Source of the DNA: Galeopsis tetrahit
Lineage: Eukaryota > Streptophyta > Magnoliopsida > Lamiales > Lamiaceae
Assembly (NCBI GenBank): GCA_963675135.1
Contig: OY776123.1
Coordinates: 6,078,501-6,142,500, forward strand
Length of the DNA stretch: 64,000 nucleotides
Direction: 5' to 3'
Shown here: piece after piece, positions 47,828 to 61,399 of the stretch
Numbering within the stretch: the stretch's first letter is position 1
Layout: the number at the start of each line of letters is the position of its first letter
Made by a program: the position numbers and the translations under genes
The notes under the pieces: model-generated
The model's database searches: none
What the model was told of the DNA's origin: nothing
What the model saw: the letters and a program-made list of their open reading frames with translations, nothing else

Positions 47828-49385
47828 TGATACACGTGTTATGCAACACTAAATAAACAACCGCAAGTGTACGGCGTCTATCGTAGCGTGATAAGCACGA
47901 GGTCGATCCCACGAGGAGGTTAAGCGTAAAAGGGTAGTTTGCTAGTCGAATTCTAAGTAGACGTGATCGATAATTTGAAGGTTGACTTACTCCTAAGATT
48001 GTCTAACAATGTGTCACAAATAAACAACTAAAGAGTAAATATGAAATCGATCAACTATCATGCAATTCAATAAAACAAAAGTGAAATAGATGAAAACTCA
48101 AAGAAGAAAAGGGTGGGTTCCAAGGCATATGTCACACTAAAGATTAAACTTATGATTAAGGGCTTAATTAAGTGGTGGTATGTTGACTACTATAAGGTTG
48201 ATCACAAAATGGTGAATTAAAAGTTTTCTCGATCCAATTAATCCAAGAGACATATCATACAAACTAGCATCTCTACTAAGCATGCATAAGAAATCCCCAA
48301 AAAGTTCCTAAGATCATCTAATACCCTCCCAATAATTGATCCTCTCTCTCGAGCTCACAAGAATATTGGGTCGAATGCTTAAATACGATTAACGAAAGAG
48401 ATTTCTCAATCCAATTTCAATTAACAATAGATAAAACATACTATCATGGCCATTGACAACATGTTTTGCAATGAAAGTTAAGCATTCAAATAGAAATAGC
48501 AACACAACCACCAAATAAACAAGAAATTAATTCATAAGCATCATCCAAAGTATAAACATAGCCTTAGAACCACAAATTGTTTAGCTAATCACTAACATAA
48601 TGAAATTACAAAATCCAAATGAAATAACTAAATAAAAAGGAAAAGAAAGAGAAAGCTTAGTCTAGAATGTGGTAGGGAATGGAATTTGGGAGCTATTGCA
48701 TCATTTCTTCCTTGATTTGATGAAGAATTGAGAGAGAAATGGCCAAAACACCTCCAAGTATGTGTAACTATGTGTGGATTTGGGGGAGGATGTCTTGGGT
48801 TTCAAGAATGAGGTCTTATATAGTGTTGGGGAAGGGTTTGGATGCCAAAATTGCAAGTTGGTCCCTCAAAAATGGAGAAAATGGTCAAAAACCCCCGAAA
48901 ATGATGTCACCCGGCCGGGTGGCTCCCACCCGGGCATGCCACCCGGCCAAAATACGAAGCAACATCAATTTTGGCCTTGCCCAGGTCGATACCACCCGGC
49001 CGGGTGGGTTTCACCCGGGCCAAATTCGAACATCCATCAATTTTGGCCTTGCCCGGGTGGTTTTGACCCGCCCGGGTCGTTTCTACCCGGGTATGTTTTT
49101 TTCGTCTCTTCGTATCTTGAGCTTCCGACCTCCGATTGACTCGATTCTTTTTTTCATTCCACTCCATTTTTCGAGACGAATCCAACGGTGCACTCCTCTT
49201 CCTGATACAGTCACTTGTGGTATGTGTTTTGCTACAAATTCCATCGTTTTACCTATAAAATCGACAAAACAATACCTTTCTCTCATTTTGACTAAAACAA
49301 TCATATTCCATGCATAATTCAATGAAATCCACATCAAAATATACTTCACATGTGCATCTAAAACGCGTAAATTCCACCCGAATCA
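47828..49385 (-). mobile_element. Solo LTR, family A/B, copy B
   Basis: The 1558 bp unit starts TGATACACGTGTTATGC and ends CCACCCGAATCA, flanked by AAATG at 47823-47827 and 49386-49390. It matches copy A over its full length, including CCGCAAGTGTACGG and GGTCGATCCCAC. The strand is inferred as for copy A. It is inserted in a Stowaway MITE. Confidence 0.78.
48908..49090. repeat. GC-rich CACCCGGCCGGGTG palindrome block in LTR B
   Basis: CACCCGGCCGGGTG and related CCCGGGT(C/G) palindromes occur several times, with the spacer ATCAATTTTGGCCTTGCCC repeated twice. It is the counterpart of 46859-47010 in LTR A. Confidence 0.75.
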
Positions 49386-49469
49386 AAATGTGAGAGAGAA
49401 TAGTTAAAAAAAAATATATATGGTAGCTTTCATTGAGACGGACAAAAAAGGAAAGTTAGGTAACTTTTT

Positions 49470-50419
49470 TGTTGGAATTAATGGGATTAATTGGGTTTTG
49501 ACACCCTTATCTAATTTAATTAATTAGACGGACTAAACGTTAATTAAGAAATAATTGAACGTGACATAGTCGATCTACTCGCGGAGTAGATGAACGTGGT
49601 ATATTTAATATCTCAAAACCGAGCTAAGGTGAGTGAGAAATTAATTGTTGAAGTTGAAGAGTTTCAACTTGGAAGTTTGAGAATATGGGAAATTGTCCCA
49701 CATAGGAAACCTACAAAACATTTATGATGTATAAAGGTATTGAAGTAGCTTGGTAGTTCAACTATCTAAAAGAGGTACACTCCTCTAAGAGCCACACGCA
49801 CACGCGCCTGCCCGGCCGGTACGGTTCGCTTATCTTTTTGCAGACCCAAAAACTCTGAAAGCCCAACTCAGGAATGGGCTCGGCCCATTCGAACTACTTC
49901 CAACTCCCTCCTAGGCTTTGGCAATTGGTCTTTGGGGCCCGCCTATCTTTTTGCAGACCCAAAAACTCCAAAAGCCCAACTCAGGAATGGGCTCGGCCCA
50001 TTCGAACTACTTCCAACTCCCTCCTAGGGTTTCTTCTGCCTATAAATATCAGACTCTTCCCTCATAAATCCTTACGCTGAAATTCGCCCCTCTACCCTTC
50101 TACTCTCCTCTCGTCCCTACGCAGTGTGTTGAGCTCCCGAAAGCCTTACACTGTTCTTTCTTGTGCCGGATTTATATCCGAGAGTGTTCAGTTCGTACTA
50201 CGTACGTTCGCCGATACTTCCTATACAGTGGTGCTACTGTGTAGGAAGTGAAAGTCGTTTTACCTTTGGGAACGGAACGCCGTAACAGTCGAGCATTATC
50301 CTGGGCGTATTCTGTTCTGCGGGAAAAAGGATTCCCTTGACTCGACTTATTTGTGGTATTTATTTGTTATTCTGAAATTTTCGATATTGCAGTTTACACG
50401 GCGTAAACAGGTTCCAACA
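49470..50419. mobile_element. Solo LTR, probably Copia type
   Basis: The 950 bp unit has ends TGTTGGAATTAATGGG ... GGTTCCAACA, a typical Copia LTR inverted end, and is flanked by TTTTT on both sides (49465-49469 and 50420-50424). It has no internal region or partner LTR. It contains a 113 bp internal tandem duplication. Confidence 0.8.
49827..50036. repeat. 113 bp tandem duplication inside the Copia-type LTR
   Basis: Two near-identical copies begin at 49827 and 49940 and share TATCTTTTTGCAGACCCAAA and GGAATGGGCTCGGCCCATTC. The second copy is cut short near 50036. Confidence 0.88.
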
Positions 50420-50592
50420 TTTTTCACCGTTACCGGAACAAAGGGGGAGGGAGTACTAATACGGAGTATAAGTTAATCAAGAATATTTATTTACAAATTA
50501 ATATATAATGTTGTTGCAGCAATATATATTACATAAATGACAATTTGGACAAGAGAACATGGACTTATATCTTCGGAGCATGCTGTGCAAAT

Positions 50593-51941
50593 TTATTTAT
50601 TGTTGTGTATGGACCGCAAATTTATTTGTGTGATGACAAATTCCTCCCAACTTTTTTACATATACATCAAGACTTGACTTTTCAGAATGAAATTCTGTCA
50701 ATTTTACCATTGATTCAAAAACTCTTTCTCCTCAATTCAAATTAGAGAAATTTGATCTGAAAAATTAGTTCAATGATTCCATTGATTCCATGTGTAAAAG
50801 ATTTGGTAGTTTTGTGAGATTAGTGCAATTAGAGTTAATAATAATAATATAGATACGATTATATAAGTTGATTTTTTTTTAAAGGAATTATTATATGAGC
50901 TTTTATAAAATTTTAATACCATTTTATAAATTTTAGTGTTTGGGTAGGGTAGAGTTCAATGTATACTTTTGAACAATCGTAAAACTCTTTGTACATATAT
51001 TGTGTCATAAAAAATAAATTGATAATAAACCAAATAAATTTAAGTAAAAAATAAACGAAAAAAGGAAACTAGTGCAAGTGCATGATAAAATAAAATTAAA
51101 TAGGACAATTAGTACTCCAATCGTTCCGTAACAAGCTTTCAATGGAAAGATTTCACGAAGTTTAAGGAGTATTAATATAAAATGTGATTTAGTACAAGTT
51201 AATGGGATGTCAATTGATGTAATAAATTGAAAAGTGTGAATAATTATTTGATGTAGTGGAGTATTAATATATAATACTTTTCATAAAAGAGTTATATACT
51301 CTTTATTTTAATTTATTTTATATACTTTTCAACGTCACAGCAGCCATTGGAATGGAATGATGATCGGGCGATCTTCCCCACATGCTATTTTTTTTTTAAA
51401 TATATTTTTCTTACCTTTTTCATTTTTTTTCACTCTTTTTACCTTTTTTTTTATCTCTCAATTTCAACAAATCACTACACATTTAATATTATACTCTCTT
51501 CGTCCCCTTTGATTCGGAAGTTGTCCACTTAAGTTTTACATTTAAAGAAATATACTTCTATGTGTAGTAAATTGTTGAGGTAAAAAGATATAAAAAAATA
51601 GACATAGGTAGAAAAGAGAAAAAGTAGATAAAGATAGTAGATGTTGCAAAAAAAAAAAAAAAAAAAAGATTAACTTTCAATGTGACATCTAAAATGACAA
51701 AATGAATAATTTTTGAATGTACAAATAAAATATTTCTTAATATATGTGTCAAAAGTAAATGTACAAATTTCAAAGGTACGGCGAGAGTATATAACTTTTC
51801 ATAAAAAAGGGGAATAGTTATTTGGGAGTATTAATATAAAATACTTTTCATAAAAGAGTATATAACGTCATTACAAAAATCATGAAGTATATTTATTTAT
51901 TTATTATGTATGGACCGCAAATTTTATATAAAAACTAAGTT
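50593..51941. other. Gene-free stretch between LAX pseudogene and LINE
   Basis: It is AT-rich, with one Stowaway-like MITE (51494-51787). The motif TGTATGGACCGCAAAT occurs at both ends (about 50608 and 51906), suggesting that part of the stretch is an insertion or a local duplication. Confidence 0.45.
51494..51787. mobile_element. Stowaway-type MITE
   Basis: The ends are CTCTCTTCGTCCCCTTTGA and the complement of CTCTCGCCGTACCTTTGA, with TA at 51492-51493 and 51788-51789. The element is 294 bp and non-coding. Confidence 0.65.
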
Positions 51942-51988
51942 AATTTGTCCGTATATGATATTTCCTGATAATAAACTTGGATTAGATA

Positions 51989-54277
51989 ATGGAGAGCGAG
52001 TGGAGAGAGGTGAGGAGGAGAGTGAGAGGGGTAGATAGAAACCAAAACTATCTTCCTTCCGAGCGAATTCCGGCGAGGCAACCAAACAACCACAGCCATA
52101 GGACAAACCCTAGCCGAGTTAGGTACCCTAGGACAGTCGGTAGATCGGAGTCGGTTCGAAACACCCGGTTTCAGGAGAGAGGGGCAAGCCCCGACGGCGA
52201 GATGGTGACCTTCTTTGTTAGAAATTTCTCGGAAGGTTGCGACGAGAGGACACTGTTCAGACACCTGCAGAAGATCGGCGAGGTGAAAGATATATACTGC
52301 CCAAGTAAAAGAGACAAAACAGGCAAACCTTTCGGTTTCGTCAGATTCACAAGAAACGGAAGGGAAGAATGCCTCCTGGAGGATCTGAATAACGTCTGGA
52401 TTGACAGCTATAAGTTGAGAGCTTATCGACCCAGGTACGATCGCACGGCGGTATCCCTTAGGAAAGGGACACAAGTTGTCAAAAGGAGAGACTCAACCAA
52501 GTATAACCATTCTATCTTACATAGCAGTTCAGTGGGGGAGAAGACTTTCATTGAGGCACTGGGCTTAGGCAACAATCCCAAAGCATCAGACATCTCCAGG
52601 GCGGCCAGACCAGAGAACAACGAGACACATTTGGACAGTTTTGAAGACCTCCAGTTTCAGTCTAACACGAGAGAAAAAGAGTGGCTCAACGGTTGCTTTA
52701 CGGGTTGCCTAAAGAGCGAATTTAAATGGGATGAACATGGGGATGAACTCAGAAGCGAATGCTCGGGTAAACTGACCCTCAGATCGATGGGAGGAAGTCT
52801 AGTCCTCCTATCAGCCTCGGATAATCAGAACACAGACGAAGCTATTCGAGCACTCGACGAATGGGTGAAGTTCTGGTTCGAGTGGGTAAACCCCTGGAGA
52901 TATATCGACGTGAATCAGTACAGGTTGACATGGACGAGGTGGTATGGCATTCCAATGCATGCTTGGTCACCGAGATTCTTCTCACTCGCTTGCTCAAAAG
53001 TGGGTCTATTGTCTCAATTGGATGTAACAACGGAGCAGAAAGAGTGCCTTGAATATGCCAGGATACAAATATCCACAGGCCTAAAACATGTAAATGGTTC
53101 CTTCCAAGCAAGGATTGATGGAGCAATCTTTACAATTTTTGTGGTGGAGGAATTATGCGCTCCCGGCACGGGTGTAGGCCCACAGAAATGGTCGGATACA
53201 GAGGAAGAGTCCGAGTACAATTGGACTGACACCGACGCCGCCTCAGAGTCGCCGGCGGACGCTACGGTGGAAGTTGAAGAGGATACTTCCGCGTCGGTTG
53301 GAATTCAGAAACCATACTCCGCGGGTGACGTCGCCTCGATTCCCGAGGGGGATATCATCACTAGGGCGGCTGAATTAAATGTGTTCCCCTCGAATCTCGC
53401 TCCCCCTCCACGCGCGGAGGCCGTTCCCCAAGGTGAAGCCCTTAATATGCATGGGGAACATGAGTGCCATAATTACGTGAGCAACACCAATGGACCACCA
53501 AATATCAGTGATCCTAAAAGCCCACAAAAAGATGCAGTTGGGCCCACCCAAAGCCCACTAACCCCCACCAACGGTTCGCAACCTGACCCAGATGGAAAAA
53601 CCCAACTTTCCTTACCAAACTATCAGTCCCAATTTAATCCTGTATCAAACCCTCACTACATGCAGGCCCAATTCTCAGGTGGCCCAAACCCAAATTTTAC
53701 CCAAGCCCAACACACAGTTGACCCAAACCCTTATTATAACAAAACCCAACACACTAGTCATCCAATCTCAATTAACATCCAGAACCCCCCCACATTCAAT
53801 CCAACTTTTTCAAACGTATCTCCAACCCACGAATCCGCCCCACCCACCCCCAATTCAGTCCCGTTCAATCCTATCACACAACCTCAACTAAGAGACACCG
53901 GCACTCCGGCAGTAGAAAAGCCAGAAATATTGAACCAATCTTTGCTTGATAATGCTCCACCAGAAAGCTCTAGGCAACCACAACAAACTCAAGAGAGGAG
54001 AAAGAAACAACTATCGAAGAAAGAAAAAGGGCAACAGAGGGCGCGCCTTCGAGCTCTAGAGCTCGAAAATTGGCCGGAGTTTGTGGCAGATATCGGATCA
54101 GACGACGGCGAAAAAATCTTGAGAGAAGAAGCCAGAAAAATTTGGGAGTTCGGTAAGACGATTGGCTTGAAAAGTAAGGGGAACGAAGAGGCGCTCATCC
54201 GTAGACTCACAAATATGTTGGAATTTGATGAAGGAAAGAGATCCAAAGCCAAGGCGGTACCAGGTAACATTAGTTAA
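51989..54277 (+). CDS. LINE ORF1 protein with RRM domain
   Basis: The intact frame of 762 codons encodes a basic N-terminus and an RNA-recognition motif at residues ~73-148 (RNP2 TFFVRNF at 74-80, RNP1 KPFGFVRF at 113-120). A DUF4283-like middle follows (ALDEWVKFWFEWVNPWR, WTRWYGIPMHAWSPRFFSLA), then a long Pro/Asn/Gln-rich low-complexity region and a basic, helical C-terminus with a SAP-like look. No CCHC knuckle is visible. In plant L1 elements ORF1 binds the element RNA and forms the ribonucleoprotein. Its TAA overlaps the ORF2 start (TAATG), which suggests coupled translation. There is no disabling mutation, so this part may still be functional. Confidence 0.9.
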   Translation: MESEWREVRRRVRGVDRNQNYLPSERIPARQPNNHSHRTNPSRVRYPRTVGRSESVRNTRFQERGASPDGEMVTFFVRNFSEGCDERTLFRHLQKIGEVKDIYCPSKRDKTGKPFGFVRFTRNGREECLLEDLNNVWIDSYKLRAYRPRYDRTAVSLRKGTQVVKRRDSTKYNHSILHSSSVGEKTFIEALGLGNNPKASDISRAARPENNETHLDSFEDLQFQSNTREKEWLNGCFTGCLKSEFKWDEHGDELRSECSGKLTLRSMGGSLVLLSASDNQNTDEAIRALDEWVKFWFEWVNPWRYIDVNQYRLTWTRWYGIPMHAWSPRFFSLACSKVGLLSQLDVTTEQKECLEYARIQISTGLKHVNGSFQARIDGAIFTIFVVEELCAPGTGVGPQKWSDTEEESEYNWTDTDAASESPADATVEVEEDTSASVGIQKPYSAGDVASIPEGDIITRAAELNVFPSNLAPPPRAEAVPQGEALNMHGEHECHNYVSNTNGPPNISDPKSPQKDAVGPTQSPLTPTNGSQPDPDGKTQLSLPNYQSQFNPVSNPHYMQAQFSGGPNPNFTQAQHTVDPNPYYNKTQHTSHPISINIQNPPTFNPTFSNVSPTHESAPPTPNSVPFNPITQPQLRDTGTPAVEKPEILNQSLLDNAPPESSRQPQQTQERRKKQLSKKEKGQQRARLRALELENWPEFVADIGSDDGEKILREEARKIWEFGKTIGLKSKGNEEALIRRLTNMLEFDEGKRSKAKAVPGNIS

Positions 54278-57200
54278 TGAAGATTCTCTCTTTTAATTGT
54301 AGAGGTCTAGGGAGCAAGGTGAAGAAGTCAGAAATAAAAGAATTGAGGAAGAAACACAAAATTGAGTTTTGCTGCATCCAGGAATCGAAATTAGAAAAAG
54401 TAGATGAGTCGATTTGCAGAGAGGTATGGGGAGAGGGTAATTTTGAATGGGCAGCGAGAGAATCTGAGGGCCGGTCAGGAGGAATAATATCAATTTGGAA
54501 CAAGGAGGCGTTCAATTGTGTGAGCAAGTGGCACATGAATGGAGCGGTTGTGGTGAATGGCTTTTGGGGGATCGACCAAATCAATTGTTGTATCATAAAT
54601 ATCTATGCTCCATGTGCGCTGGGAGATAGAATCGATCTGTGGGACAGACTACAGCTAGTCATAAGCCAGAGTAATAGCAGCAGCATCTGCCTCATTGGTG
54701 ATTTTAACACGATCAGAAGACCGTGTGAGAGGGCGAGTAGAAACCTGAATCCGTGCCACAGAGACATGAGGCATTTTGAAGATTTTATTCTGGGTACTCA
54801 ACTTATGGACCTGACATTGCATGGAAGGAGCTTTACATGGTATAAACCCGATGGTAGTTGCAAAAGCCGTATAGACAGAGCATTGGTGAACGAGGAATGG
54901 ACAACAAATTGGCCGACAATCAATTTGAGAGGGTTGAATAGGTCTGTTTCAGACCACTGTCCAATTTTGCTGGAAACAAGGAATATCGACTGGGGACCTA
55001 AACCCTTCAGGTTCGTAAACGCATGGGTATCGCATCCGGAGTTCAAGTCGTTCGTTGAGAATATTTGGAAAAATGCACCAGTGGCGGGCTGGGGAGGATA
55101 TGTCCTCAATGAGAAGCTCAAACTCCTCAAGTCAGAATTAAAATTGTGGAATTCGTCAGTCTTCGGCTCCTTGGATGTGCAAATTGAAAAACTCAGAGCT
55201 GAAATCCATGAGGCAGACATGAAAGACGACACGTTCGGCCTCGAGGAAGATGAGAACATCCGCCGAAAAGCTGCACAAGCCGAACTCTTAAAAACATCGA
55301 ATTTGAGAAACAGTCTGCTGGCCCAAAAAGCAAAGGTAAAATGGTTGAAGGAGGGGGATGTCAACTCCAATTTCTTTCACAGAATTGTAAATTTCCAGCG
55401 CAAGAACAGTGAACTGGTGGGCATCAATATCCATGGCGAGTGGATTGAGGGAGTTGATGCTGTTAAAAAAGGCATCAGCGATTTTTTCAAGGATCAATAC
55501 AGCAGAGTCCCGGGTGAGCGACCAACGGTGCCTGAAGATTTCGCAAACAAAAGGATATCAGAGGAGGAAAACGAATTTCTAACGGCTAGCTTTTCTGAGG
55601 CAGAGATAAGAGACGCTATCTGGAGCTGCAGCAGCTCGAAGAGTCCGGGCCCCGATGGTTTTAATTTCAGATTTATAAAAGAATGTTGGGGAATTATCAA
55701 AGAAGATGTATGCAGAATGATTCAGGAGTTTCAGATGAATGGCAGATTGATCCGTGGTTCAAATCCGTCCTACATCGTCTTGATACCGAAAAAAGATGGG
55801 GCATCATCAATTGGTGACTACAGGCCCATCTCTCTCATCGGCTGCTCCTACAAAATTGTGGCTAAACTGTTAGCCAAGAGACTCAGCCGAGTCATGAATA
55901 ACATTATCTCAGAAAATCAAAGTGCCTTTGTTGGGAATAGATACATCTTGGATGGGGTGGTGATCCTAAATGAGGTGGTAGAGGAGGCAAAGAAAAGCAA
56001 AAAAGATAGGATCTTCTTTAAAGTCGACTTCGCTAAGGCGTACGACACTGTGGATTGGGGTTTTCTTGATCTGATGATGGAAAGACTAAATTTTAATTGC
56101 ATATGGCGAAAATGGATCATGGAGTGCGTCTCGTCCGCAAGTGCTACTGTCCTCGTGAATGGAAGCCCAACGACCGAATTCAAGCTGGGTCGAGGACTTA
56201 GGCAAGGGGACCCCCTGTCCCCTTTCCTATATCTGATTGTGGCCGAAGGGCTGAATTGCCTTATTAATAAGGCCATACAGGCTGGAGTGTATGAGGCTGC
56301 TGAGGTGGGGAAGGACCGAATCAAAGTATCCCACCTTCAGTACGCGGACGACACCATCTTTGTGGGTAAGGCTAGCACAAGCAACGTATGGGCATTGAAG
56401 GGCATTTTGAGAAACTTTGAACTTTTATCAGGGCTGAAAGTAAATTACAAGAAGTGTAGCCTCAGCGGCGTGCACGTGGAAGAGCAGGATCTGGACACTA
56501 TGGCTGAGTCCCTTGGATGTCTTAAAAGCAGTTTTCCGTTCAAATATTTGGGAGCCAAAATAGGGGCACGACTAAATCGAATCACTGAATGGGAAGAGCT
56601 GGTACAGAAAGTGAAGAGAAGAATGAAAAGATGGGAGCAGAAAAAAATATCTATCGGGGGGAGAGCCACTCTTCTGAAGTCGGTGTTATCGCCAATTCCG
56701 ATCTACCACTTTTCGTTTAGTATTCTACCTGTCAAAGTAGTGAAAACCCTTACATCCTTAAACTGCAGATTCCTTTGGGGGGGGGGGGGGGGGGCGACAC
56801 AAAAAAAATCCCATGGGTAAAATGGGATGCTGTTTGCAAATCAAAAAGTGCTGGGGGTCTTGGGGTTAGAAATCTTAAGTGGTTTAACTTAGCCCTCATA
56901 GGAAAATGGATGTGGAGATATTTGTCGAATCCGGAAAGTTTATGGGTTAGAGTCATAAATTCGATAAACGGGAAGGTGGAACTAGGAGAGGGTGGACAGT
57001 TTGGGGGGCGGGTAGATAAGATTAGGTCTAGCTGGTGGCGAGGCGTTGTCAGGGGTGTTTCGGGACAGAAAGGGAAATGGTTCTAGGGTAGGTTAGAAAA
57101 TCGAGTGGGAAACGGGGATAACACCCCATTTTGGGATGGGCTGTGGGCTGGAGAGAGAGCGCTAAAACATGAATTTCCCAGGTTATATAGGTTGAGTCTA

Positions 57201-57992
57201 GATAAGAAGTCGTGTATTAGTAGCATGGGGGTCTGGATTGAGGGGCAGTGGGTGTGGGAGTGGAAATGGCGCAGAACTCTCTTTGAACGGGAAGTGATAA
57301 TGCTTGATCAATTACTCTCTATTGTTAACAGGTACAATTTGACCGAAGGAGCAGCAGATGGATGGCACTGGAATTCGAGTAAAAGCAAGAGGTACGAAAC
57401 AAAAGAAGCGTATGAAAGCATCTCAATTGAGCTAACAGCGGAGTCGGAGAGGAGCAGCAAGGGATCTGAGTTCTCCTTAATTTGGAACAAATTAGTACCA
57501 ACAAAGGCAGCAACATTGGGGTGGCAGATTTTATGGAATCGGCTACCCACTAAGGAAAGCCTACTAAGAAGAAACATCATCCGAAGCCGTGACGAAGCCA
57601 AGTGCCCCTTATGCAGCGAGGAAATTGAATCTATTCCACATCTGTTCCTGGAGTGTAAACTGGTGAACACATTATGGTATAAATGTTATGCTTGGCTCAA
57701 TGTCTACACTTCAGTCCATCGGCAGATTCGACAACACTTCATGATTCACTCCGGAGTTCTGGGCAGCAAAGGTGGAGGCAAGGCGGCAATTGGAATCTGG
57801 ATCTGCTTAGTATGGGTCGTGTGGCGTTGGAGAAACAAGATTATCTTTGAAGCCGGCAGCTGGGACGAATCGAAAGTGATGGACGAAATTAAAGGAAGAA
57901 CATGGAGCTGGTTTTCATGCTATGGACAATTGCTTAGGAACACAACATACAGAGACTGGGAGATGAGACCAAGTGAGCAACTCCTCAAATAA
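54277..57992 (+). pseudogene. LINE ORF2: endonuclease, reverse transcriptase, zf-RVT; one frameshift and one stop
   Basis: ATG 54277 opens an EEP endonuclease with its catalytic motifs intact (SFNCRGLG, CIQESK, GDFNT, SDHCP). The reverse transcriptase follows: SPGPDGFNFRF, YRPISLIGCSYK, KVDFAKAYDTVDW, RGLRQGDPLSPFLY and YADD at 56341-56352. An 18-G run (56777-56794), where relatives encode FLWGGG, shifts the frame. The new phase continues KKIPWVKWDAVC, meets TAG at 57084-57086 and goes on through the zinc motif CPLCSEEIESIPHLFLEC to TAA 57990-57992. Apart from these two lesions the protein looks complete. The G-run could also be a sequencing error. Confidence 0.9.
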
Positions 57993-58260
57993 AACTTCTT
58001 CTCTAATAGGGACTGGATGCCCTTTGTTAATTTATATTACAGTAATCTTCTGTCATTGAATGGTACTGCTGGTACCAATCCTTTTCTGTTTGTAAAAATC
58101 TTATCTATGTTCCAATAAAATGGTTCTTGCCTGATCAAAAAAAAATTTGTCCGTATGTATTTTGGACACAATTGCAATTTCAGGTCCCTCAATTTTAACT
58201 TTTTATATTCATATTTAAAATATGAATATATAAAAATGATATTTTGAAGATATTAAACTT

Positions 58261-58518
58261 TGCAAAAGAACGTCGGAGAGATTTCCGGCGCGGGGACTCC
58301 GACGCTCAAGTCAGATGGAGAACTCAAATAATCAAGAGGTGGAGCTATCCGATGTAATTTCAGGTGTCTTAAGGCTCAATCGGAGGGGTATTTAGGTCGT
58401 CGAAGAATATATCAAATTATATTTTCTGGCCAAATGATATCTTTATCTTTTGTACTGTGTATATTTCGAGATTAGATGTGTTATTATTGATCACATGGGC
58501 TCAAAAAACGTACCTCAA
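58261..58518 (+). repeat. 258 bp dispersed repeat R, copy 2
   Basis: It matches 44668-44925 with about four differences and in the same orientation. Similarity begins and ends sharply. It lies 1.2 kb before the intact WAT1 gene, as copy 1 lies just before the relic WAT1 exon. Confidence 0.85.
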
Positions 58519-61257
<2,739 letters not shown>

Positions 61258-61399
61258 CACAAGATATTGGATTTCAAAATATATATGTTATTCAGGGATG
61301 ATTATTAGTTGTCCAAGCAATAAATATATATAAAAACATGCATATTATACTTGCAAATTGCAATATTTGAAATTTTATGTCAAGGTATATATGTTCTTA

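Larger units (their letters stand above)
47750..50453. mobile_element. Stowaway MITE split by two solo LTRs
   Basis: The left end CTCCCTCCGTCCCGGTACTA (TA at 47748-47749) pairs with the right end, the complement of CTCCCTCCCCCTTTGTTCCGG (TA at 50454-50455). The MITE itself is only about 190 bp, in three pieces: 47750-47827, 49391-49469 and 50425-50453. Confidence 0.75.
47466..50592 (+). pseudogene. AUX1/LAX auxin influx carrier pseudogene, interrupted by nested insertions
   Basis: Three exon pieces with correct splice borders are present. 47466-47527 reads RTRKEREKVDFRNHVIQ. 47610-47723 reads WFEVLDGLLGKHWRNVGLAF and CTFLMFGSVIQLIACA. 50520-about 50585 reads SNIYYINDNLDKRTWTYIFG and ACCA. 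This wording is characteristic of AUX1/LAX proton-auxin symporters of the AAAP family. The N-terminal half and everything after the last piece are missing. The second intron has swollen to 2.8 kb through a MITE and two solo LTRs. It cannot encode a working carrier. Confidence 0.88.
51955..58143 (+). mobile_element. Nearly full-length L1-type LINE with 13 bp target-site duplication
   Basis: AATTTGTCCGTAT occurs at 51942-51954 and again at 58144-58156, directly after a short poly-A tail. Between them lie a complete ORF1, a complete but damaged ORF2 and a 3' UTR with AATAAA-like CAATAAAATGG. Only 34 bp precede the ORF1 start, so most of the 5' UTR is missing. The perfect duplication implies a fairly young insertion. 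Confidence 0.92.
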
